8,563 bases of DNA from Bacteroidales bacterium UBA3856 (GTDB lineage: Bacteria > Bacteroidota > Bacteroidia > Bacteroidales > UBA932), in contig DGHE01000108.1 of NCBI GenBank assembly GCA_002392525.1, positions 3,315 to 11,877 of the forward strand, read 5' to 3'. The notes beneath the pieces are model-generated. The model had not been told where the DNA came from and did not search any database. It saw only the letters and a program-made list of their open reading frames with translations. Below are positions 1 through 5,115 of the stretch, one piece after another (positions within the stretch are counted from its first letter, which is position 1; every line of letters starts with the position of its first letter). The translations under genes and the position numbers were made by a program.

Positions 1-937
1 GCTCTCCGACAACCGTTCTGCCAGCGCCAACAAGGCCTGGAAGAAAGTGACCAAGGGCCACGAAGCCGTCGATCCCACCGTCCGCAGCGTCGGTGAAGAC
101 TGGGAAGGTTTCCAGCAGCTGGTCCAGGAAAGCGACCTCGAGGACAAGAACCTCATCCTCCGCGTCCTGTCCATGTACTCCGACCCCGCCGTGCGTGAGA
201 ACGAAATCCGCAACATGTCCCAGGTGTTCACCGCCCTCAAGGGTGAAGTTCTCCCGGAACTGCGCCGCGCCCGCCTCATCGCCAACGTGGAGTATAAGAA
301 CTACACCAACGAAGAGCTCATTGCCCTGCTCCAGAACAACGAGAGCGTCCTGGACGAGGAAGCCCTCCTGCGCGCAGCCTCCGTCATCAAGGACGAGGCC
401 CAGAAGGAAAGCATCTACAAGAAGGCCATCGAGCGCTTCGGCAGCGACCGCGCCCAGTACAACCTGGCCGTCCTGTACCTGAACCAGGGTAAGGATGCCA
501 AGGCCGAGGCCGGTCTGGCCGAGGTGAAGACCGTTGACGCCGACGTCATCAACGCCAAGGGTGTCGTAGCCCTGCGCAAGGACGACTTCAAGACCGCCGA
601 GCAGTGCTTCCGCCAGTCCGGCACCGACGAAGCCAAGGCCAACCTGGGCACCGTGCTCATCCTCACCGGTCGGTACGAGGAAGCCGCCCGCGTGCTGGAG
701 CAGCCTAAGGGTTGCTGCCACAACAGCGTGCTTGCCCTCATCCTCACCGACCAGCTGGACAAGGCCCTCAAGACCGCTCACTGCGGAGATCCCAAGGTCT
801 GGTACCTCAAGGCCATCATCGCCGCCCGTCAGGGTAAGGCTGCCGATGTGAAGACCAACCTCGAGAAGGCCTTCAAGAACCCTCAGCTCAAAGAACGCGC
901 CGCCCGCGACATCGAGTTCGCCGGCTACGAATTCTAG
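1..937 (+). CDS. OmpA/TPR envelope protein, C-terminal part (5' end outside window)
   Basis: The reading frame is open from base 2 to the TAG at 935-937, giving 311 visible codons with no stop upstream, so this is the 3' part of a longer gene; the internal GTG at 47 is not a credible start. The first visible residues (LSDNRSASANKAW, then DPTVRSVGEDWEGF) resemble the end of an OmpA-like peptidoglycan-binding domain, matching its LSxxRA and GxGE signatures. The rest is alpha-helical with degenerate TPR units, for example around YNLAVLYLNQGKDAKAEAGL, GVVALRKDDFKTAEQCF and LGTVLILTGRYEEAARVL. The family is common in Bacteroidales as an outer-membrane-associated OmpA protein with a TPR tail; a structural or scaffolding role at the cell wall is inferred. 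Codon use is strongly biased to C-ending codons, suggesting high expression. It is probably unrelated in function to the sugar genes downstream, although the next gene starts only 5 bases after its stop. Confidence 0.75.
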   Translation, partial: LSDNRSASANKAWKKVTKGHEAVDPTVRSVGEDWEGFQQLVQESDLEDKNLILRVLSMYSDPAVRENEIRNMSQVFTALKGEVLPELRRARLIANVEYKNYTNEELIALLQNNESVLDEEALLRAASVIKDEAQKESIYKKAIERFGSDRAQYNLAVLYLNQGKDAKAEAGLAEVKTVDADVINAKGVVALRKDDFKTAEQCFRQSGTDEAKANLGTVLILTGRYEEAARVLEQPKGCCHNSVLALILTDQLDKALKTAHCGDPKVWYLKAIIAARQGKAADVKTNLEKAFKNPQLKERAARDIEFAGYEF

Positions 938-942
938 AGTGA

Positions 943-1734
943 ATGCATAGAACGGAAATCATACTGGACATCATCTTCTGCGCCATTGTGCTGCCGGGGA
1001 TGATGTTCCTTTTCCCTACGGGCGAGTGGGCCTCGTGGCAGCCGGGCTATGTCCTGCTGTACACCATGTGGCTCATGGGCGTGTGGATCATGGGACGCAA
1101 AGTCCTGGGCCCCATGCTCACCGAAAAGGGGAGAGGAAGCAAGATCACGGCGGCAGGTGTACTGTTCCTCATGATGGTAGTCACCTTCCTCATGACCTTG
1201 ACTCCAGTGAGTTTCCCGGGTAATATTTCGGGTCGCATGGGCAGCATGCAGCTGCATGTCCGTGCCATGTGGATCCTTTTTCTGGCGGTTAACGCCTACG
1301 CCATCCCTGTGGGCTTCCTGAGCGCAAGAGTCAAGGCTCTTACAACCAAGAAAGAAACCGAAGAGGCCGAGGCCAATGCGGCCGAGGCTTTGGAAAGAAA
1401 GCGCCAGGAAGCAGGGGAAGCGGCCGGTGAGGATATACAGGTGAAGTCCGACTACCGGGTCATTCACCTTCCCGTATCGGCCATCCAGTATATAGAAGGG
1501 CGGAACAACTACGCGTGCTTCCATATGGACCATCGTGAGGACGTAGTGTCGCAGATTGCTCTCAAAAGCGTCATGGACATGCTGCCTCAGGGAAAATTCG
1601 TGCGCGTCCATCGTTCCTACATCGTGCCGCTCTGGAGAATTGAACATCGCAGCGGCACAGAGGTTCAGCTCATGGGTGTGAAAGAGAAAATTCCCATCGG
1701 CCGAGCCTATAAAGAAAACTTAAAAAATGCCTAA
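943..1734 (+). CDS. Membrane-anchored LytTR-family transcription regulator
   Basis: This 263-residue protein has four predicted membrane helices (about residues 6-26, 35-52, 69-87 and 104-126), then a charged Glu/Ala-rich probable coiled coil (about 135-160), then a C-terminal LytTR DNA-binding domain (about 168-262). The LytTR domain is recognised from YRVIHLPVSAIQYIEGRNNY, the block GKFVRVHRSYIVPL and the end KIPIGRAYKENL. It has no response-regulator receiver domain, so it looks like a one-component regulator tied to the inner membrane, with sensing presumably through the membrane part. ATG at 943 is chosen because a GTG at 939 is out of frame and stops at once. The gene begins 5 bases after the preceding stop, and its last 8 bases overlap the start of the transporter gene, which implies translational coupling. 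Its ligand and DNA targets are unknown; control of, or by, the adjacent transporter is inferred. Confidence 0.88.
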   Translation: MHRTEIILDIIFCAIVLPGMMFLFPTGEWASWQPGYVLLYTMWLMGVWIMGRKVLGPMLTEKGRGSKITAAGVLFLMMVVTFLMTLTPVSFPGNISGRMGSMQLHVRAMWILFLAVNAYAIPVGFLSARVKALTTKKETEEAEANAAEALERKRQEAGEAAGEDIQVKSDYRVIHLPVSAIQYIEGRNNYACFHMDHREDVVSQIALKSVMDMLPQGKFVRVHRSYIVPLWRIEHRSGTEVQLMGVKEKIPIGRAYKENLKNA

Positions 1735-3043
1735 AAAAGACTTTTACGCAACCCGTTCCACCGCCTGGTGGAAAGTGGCCATTGCCATGATCGGGTCCTG
1801 CCTGTCGGGTGTTACCTTCGTGTCGGTCCCCGGTATGGTAGATGTAGCCGGGTTCGGCTATCTCCAGATGGTAATGGGATTTTTCCTTGGTTACCTGGTC
1901 ATCGCCTTTGTGCTGTGCCCGCTCTACTTCAAGCTCAACGTGGTGTCGGTATACGAATACCTGGACAAGCGTTTCGGCATGGCCTCCCATAAGACCGGAG
2001 CCTGGTTTTTCTTCATCTCCAAGATTCTGGGCGCCAGCGCCCGCCTGTATCTGGTGTGCGCCACCCTGCAGCTGCTGCTGCTCGGCCCTGTGGGCGTACC
2101 GTTCTGGGTAACGGTGGTGCTCTCGGTGCTCCTCGTATGGCTCTACACCGTGCGTGGCGGCGTCAAGGCCGTCATCGGCATGGATATCTTCAAAACCCTG
2201 TGCATGCTGGCCGCCGTAGGCCTCACCCTTATCCTGGTGGGCAAGGAAGTGGGCAAACTGGACACCGGTTACATGCAGCTTTTCCACTTTGACGACGTTA
2301 ACGCCTCGCAGTACTTCTGGAAGCAGCTCCTCGGCGGCATGTTCACCGTCATTGCCATGACGGGCCTGGATCAGGACATGATGCAGCGCACCCTGGCTTG
2401 CAAAAACGTGAAGGACTCCCAGAAAAACCTCATGGTGTCCATCTGCCTGCAGGCCGTCATGATTTCCCTCTTCCTGTTCCTCGGAGTGGCCCTGTATCAG
2501 TATGCGGCTCTGCATGGCATTACGGCCCGCGGAGACCAGCTGTTCCCGGCCGTCGCCTGGAACGGCGGACTGCCTAAGATTGTGGGCGTACTGTTCCTCG
2601 TAGGTCTTGTGATGGCCGGCTTTCCGGCAGGCGGCAGCGCCCTTACCTCGCTCACAACCTCCTTCACCATTGACATCCTGGGCGGCAAGGACAGCAAGCG
2701 CACCTTCATCCACAGCTGCATGGCCGTTCTCATGGCCATCGCCATCGTGGTGTTCCATGCGCTCAACTCCACCAGCGTCATCGACGCCGTATATCGCCTG
2801 GCCAGTTACACCTACGGTCCGCTCCTCGGCCTCTTCACCTTCGGCCTCATCTGGAAACACAAGGTGCGTGACGGCTGGGTACCCGTGATTGCGGTGGCAG
2901 CCCCCATCCTCTGCCTGGTGCTGGACATGAATTCCGTCAAATGGTTCAACGGTTACCATTTCAGCTATGAGCTCCTTCTGATGAACGCCGCGTTCACCAT
3001 CATCGGCCTCTGGCTGGCCGTTAAACCCGGGAAGGCCGAATAA
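1727..3043 (+). CDS. Sodium:solute symporter (SSS) family transporter, short N-terminus
   Basis: This 438-residue polytopic membrane protein belongs to the SSS (SLC5-like) family, which moves sugars or other small solutes with sodium. Family blocks seen are SGVTFVSVPGM (residues 27-37), SVYEYLDKRFG (74-84), ASARLYLVCATLQ (103-115), TGLDQDMMQRTLACKN (212-227), SALTSLTTSFTIDIL (304-318) and LASYTYGPLLGLF. Relatives usually carry one extra membrane helix before the stretch that corresponds here to residues 4-20; this protein starts directly at that stretch, and an in-frame TAA at 1721-1723 rules out an upstream extension. The two serines that help bind sodium at site Na2 in SGLT-type members align with P300-A301. 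It overlaps the LytTR gene by 8 bases and lies 3 bases before the XylR-like gene. A sugar or amino sugar is the likeliest substrate given the kinase and hydrolase nearby; the substrate itself is not shown by the sequence. Confidence 0.88.
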   Translation: MPKKDFYATRSTAWWKVAIAMIGSCLSGVTFVSVPGMVDVAGFGYLQMVMGFFLGYLVIAFVLCPLYFKLNVVSVYEYLDKRFGMASHKTGAWFFFISKILGASARLYLVCATLQLLLLGPVGVPFWVTVVLSVLLVWLYTVRGGVKAVIGMDIFKTLCMLAAVGLTLILVGKEVGKLDTGYMQLFHFDDVNASQYFWKQLLGGMFTVIAMTGLDQDMMQRTLACKNVKDSQKNLMVSICLQAVMISLFLFLGVALYQYAALHGITARGDQLFPAVAWNGGLPKIVGVLFLVGLVMAGFPAGGSALTSLTTSFTIDILGGKDSKRTFIHSCMAVLMAIAIVVFHALNSTSVIDAVYRLASYTYGPLLGLFTFGLIWKHKVRDGWVPVIAVAAPILCLVLDMNSVKWFNGYHFSYELLLMNAAFTIIGLWLAVKPGKAE

Positions 3044-3046
3044 TCC

Positions 3047-4216
3047 ATGAGACTTCTCTTCATGACCGACTTCACGGAGCAGTTTCCCTACAGACTGCTC
3101 CGTGGGATCATGAAGTATTCCCTCGAGAGCGGGGAACGCTGGGTGGTGTGCAAGATGCCGCCCGCGTTCCGGAGAGAGAAGGGCATCCGGCGTGTGGCGC
3201 AGTTCGCCGAGGACTGGCACGCCGACGTTGTCATCGGCCAGTTCGAGCCCGGAGACAACCTCCAGCTCTTCCGCAAACGTGGTATCCTGGTCTTTGCCCA
3301 GGACTACATCTCGCTGTTTCCCGGCGTGCCCAACATCACGGCCGACTACCGCAAGGAAGGAGAGATGGTGGCCGAAAGGTTCGTCGCGCGGGGCTTCCGC
3401 GAGTTCGCCTTCTTCGGCAACAACGGCATGTGCTGGAGCGACGGCCGGCAGGAAGGTTTCCGCGATTACCTTATCGAGGCCGGCTTTGAGGAAAACATCT
3501 ACATCTACGACCAGCAGCGTGTTTCCAACCTGTGGTATTACAAGCAGAGCCTCGTGCACGACTGGCTGCTTTCCCTCCCCAAACCCGTGGGCATCTTCGC
3601 CTGCGACGACAACCAGGCATCTATCCTGGTGGAGGCCTGCGACGTGCTGGGTATCCGCATTCCCTACGATGCCGCCATCATTGGCGTGGACAATGACGAG
3701 ATCATCTGCGGCATGTCCAATCCGCCCATCTCCTCCATCGACGTGGATATCGAGCGCGGTGGCTATGAGGCTGCCGCCATGGCGGTGCAAATGATGAAAG
3801 ACCCTTCCTACACGGGAGAAGACATTGTGCTGCAGCCCCTGTACATCGTGACGCGGGAATCGTCCAATCTCATTACGACCCGGGACGTGCAGGTGCACAG
3901 CGCCCTCACGTTCATCCACTCCAATGTGGAGCACAAGATCCTGGTACCGGATGTCCTTGCTCACGTGGCCATGAGCCGCCGCCTGCTGGAGCAGCGCTTC
4001 CTGCGGGCCACGGGAAAAACCATCTACCAGTACATCTCCGAGCAGCGTGTAGACCACTTTGCGGCCCTCCTCCTGGATACCAAGGATTCCATCGCCAACC
4101 TGGCCGCCCGCATGGATGAACCCGATCCCAAATCCCTTTCGCGGCGCTTCAAGGAAATCAAGGGATGCACTCCGTCAGAGTACAGGAAGAAGAATTTGCG
4201 CAAAATGAGGGAATAA
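3047..4216 (+). CDS. XylR-like transcription regulator (PBP-type sugar-binding domain plus AraC HTH)
   Basis: This 389-residue protein has the layout and length of E. coli XylR (392). Residues 1 to about 275 form a periplasmic-binding-protein type I fold as in LacI relatives, without a LacI DNA-binding domain; telltale blocks are FFGNNGMCWSDGRQEGF, VGIFACDDNQASILVEAC, IPYDAAIIGVDNDEI and PPISSIDVDIERGGYEAA. Residues from about 283 form an AraC-type double helix-turn-helix, ending in the family signature SRRFKEIKGCTPSEYRK. Proteins of this type bind a sugar in the cytoplasm and activate transcription from direct-repeat half-sites. The effector is unknown, and xylose should not be assumed: the neighbours suggest an amino sugar or another hexose. 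It starts 3 bases after the transporter stop, so it is co-transcribed with it. A 21-base-spaced direct repeat straddling its own 3' end, just before the ROK gene, is a candidate binding site. Confidence 0.9.
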   Translation: MRLLFMTDFTEQFPYRLLRGIMKYSLESGERWVVCKMPPAFRREKGIRRVAQFAEDWHADVVIGQFEPGDNLQLFRKRGILVFAQDYISLFPGVPNITADYRKEGEMVAERFVARGFREFAFFGNNGMCWSDGRQEGFRDYLIEAGFEENIYIYDQQRVSNLWYYKQSLVHDWLLSLPKPVGIFACDDNQASILVEACDVLGIRIPYDAAIIGVDNDEIICGMSNPPISSIDVDIERGGYEAAAMAVQMMKDPSYTGEDIVLQPLYIVTRESSNLITTRDVQVHSALTFIHSNVEHKILVPDVLAHVAMSRRLLEQRFLRATGKTIYQYISEQRVDHFAALLLDTKDSIANLAARMDEPDPKSLSRRFKEIKGCTPSEYRKKNLRKMRE

Positions 4217-4228
4217 TTTCGCAAATTG
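4196..4228 (+). promoter_or_regulatory. Candidate AraC/XylR-type operator: two half-sites 21 bases apart
   Basis: The motif TTnCGCAAAnTG occurs at 4196-4207 (TTGCGCAAAATG) and again at 4217-4228 (TTTCGCAAATTG), with 10 of 12 positions identical and an exact offset of 21 bases, two helical turns. AraC-family dimers typically bind direct repeats at this spacing just upstream of or touching the -35/-33 region. The first copy overlaps the last codons of the XylR-like gene and also sits in a perfect 10-base palindrome (TTTGCGCAAA, 4195-4204). The second lies in the intergenic gap, 25 bases before the -7 box. Binding by the adjacent XylR-like protein is inferred. Confidence 0.5.
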
Positions 4229-4253
4229 CCTCGTTTTAGCTTCCGTCGGAATC

Positions 4254-4261
4254 TATCTTTG
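4254..4261 (+). promoter_or_regulatory. Bacteroidota-type -7 promoter element (TATCTTTG)
   Basis: TATCTTTG matches the Bacteroidota sigma-ABfr -7 consensus TAnnTTTG at every fixed position, and it is the only exact match I noticed near a gene start in the window. No good -33 TTTG is placed at the usual distance: the nearest is a TTTT at 4234-4237, only 16 bases upstream. A weak -33 with a direct repeat just upstream suits an activator-dependent promoter. Transcription would begin at about 4266-4270, giving a very short leader before the ATG at 4282. Confidence 0.55.
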
Positions 4262-4281
4262 TGTCACTAACCTCTATTCAG

Positions 4282-5106
4282 ATGACACTCGGTATCGACA
4301 TCGGCGGAACAACCATCAACCTGGGCCTTATAGACGGGGCGCAAGTTGTCAAAAAGTTGCAAATCCCGTCCTTCCCTAAAACAGCAACCCTGGATGATAC
4401 GCTCATCTATCTGGGAGACCAGATAGAGCGGTTCCTGGTTCCCGGCGTGAAGCAGATCGGAATCGGCGTCCCGTCCTTGACAGACCCCGTAAAGGGCATC
4501 GTGTACAATGCGGCCAACATTCCCTCCTGGGATGTGGTTCCCCTCAAGGAAACCCTGGAAGCCCGCTTTGACATCCCCGTCTTCGTGAACAACGACGCCA
4601 ACTGCTATGCCCTTGGTGCTGCCGTAAAAGTGGCAAAGAACCTTCCCACCGTAGTGACGGTGACGCTGGGTACCGGCACGGGCGTTGGAATTGTGATAGA
4701 CGGGAAACTCTTCTCCGGGACGCACTGCGGCAGCGGAGAAATCGCTTCCATTCCCTACAAGGCATCGGATTACGAGTCCTTCTGCTCCAAGAAGTACTTT
4801 ACCTCCCGTGGACTGGACCCCCGTGCCCTTTCCCAAGCGGCCACCGCAGGCGACGAAACTGCCAAGGCACACTTCCGTGACTTTGGCCGCCACATTGGAG
4901 AATTCCTCTCGGTGGTCATGTTCGCCTACGACGCAGACTGCATCGTACTGGGTGGCGGTATTTCCCATACGTTTCCTCATTTCTCGGACGCCATGTGGGA
5001 ACAACTCCGCTGCAGTTATCCGTACCAGGCTGCCCTGGACCAATTAAAGATTGTTGCCATGCCCGAAGAGGACACTGCTCTGGTGGGCGCGGCTTCCCTT
5101 GCATAA
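4282..5106 (+). CDS. ROK-family sugar kinase, zinc-motif-lacking type
   Basis: This 274-residue cytoplasmic kinase of the ROK family (glucokinase, N-acetylglucosamine or N-acetylmannosamine kinase and relatives) would phosphorylate an incoming hexose or amino sugar with ATP. Seen motifs are the N-terminal phosphate loop LGIDIGGTT (residues 3-11), the catalytic region VNNDANCYALGA with Asp105, the second phosphate loop LGTGTGVG (129-136) and the adenosine-region LGGG (223-226). After GSGE (150-153) the usual ROK histidine and CxCGxxGC zinc cluster are absent, replaced by ASIPYKASDYESFCS, so it is shorter than typical members. The same frame could start at GTG 4261, but that codon shares its first base with the -7 box; ATG 4282 places the start directly before the phosphate loop and is preferred. 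It leads a second unit, 9 bases ahead of the GH2 gene. The exact sugar is unknown. Confidence 0.87.
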   Translation: MTLGIDIGGTTINLGLIDGAQVVKKLQIPSFPKTATLDDTLIYLGDQIERFLVPGVKQIGIGVPSLTDPVKGIVYNAANIPSWDVVPLKETLEARFDIPVFVNNDANCYALGAAVKVAKNLPTVVTVTLGTGTGVGIVIDGKLFSGTHCGSGEIASIPYKASDYESFCSKKYFTSRGLDPRALSQAATAGDETAKAHFRDFGRHIGEFLSVVMFAYDADCIVLGGGISHTFPHFSDAMWEQLRCSYPYQAALDQLKIVAMPEEDTALVGAASLA

Positions 5107-5115
5107 TCCCACCCT

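Noticed and set aside
1720..1734. Programmed frameshift at the A-run joining LytTR to the transporter
   Set aside because: The transporter frame is +1 (or -2) relative to LytTR, not reachable by the common -1 slip, and the transporter has its own ATG; simple translational coupling explains the overlap.
1670..4057. 795-codon open frame on the minus strand opposite the transporter and XylR-like genes
   Set aside because: The translation is rich in His, Gly, Asp and Val with no recognisable domain, as expected from the complement of C-ending codons in GC-rich genes; the + strand holds two clear protein families here.
4217..4253. Rho-independent terminator after the XylR-like gene
   Set aside because: The only inverted repeat (ATTT-CGC-AAAT, 4216-4226) is AT-rich and very short, with no strong stem followed by a T-run; it fits a binding site better.
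4261..4281. GTG at 4261 as start of the ROK kinase
   Set aside because: It shares its first base with the -7 promoter element and adds seven residues not expected before the phosphate loop; ATG 4282 fits better.
4340..4366. Extra CGCAAGTTG and TTGCAAATC matches inside the ROK coding sequence as further operator half-sites
   Set aside because: They resemble the upstream half-sites but are 18 bases apart, inside coding sequence and short enough to be chance; no independent support.
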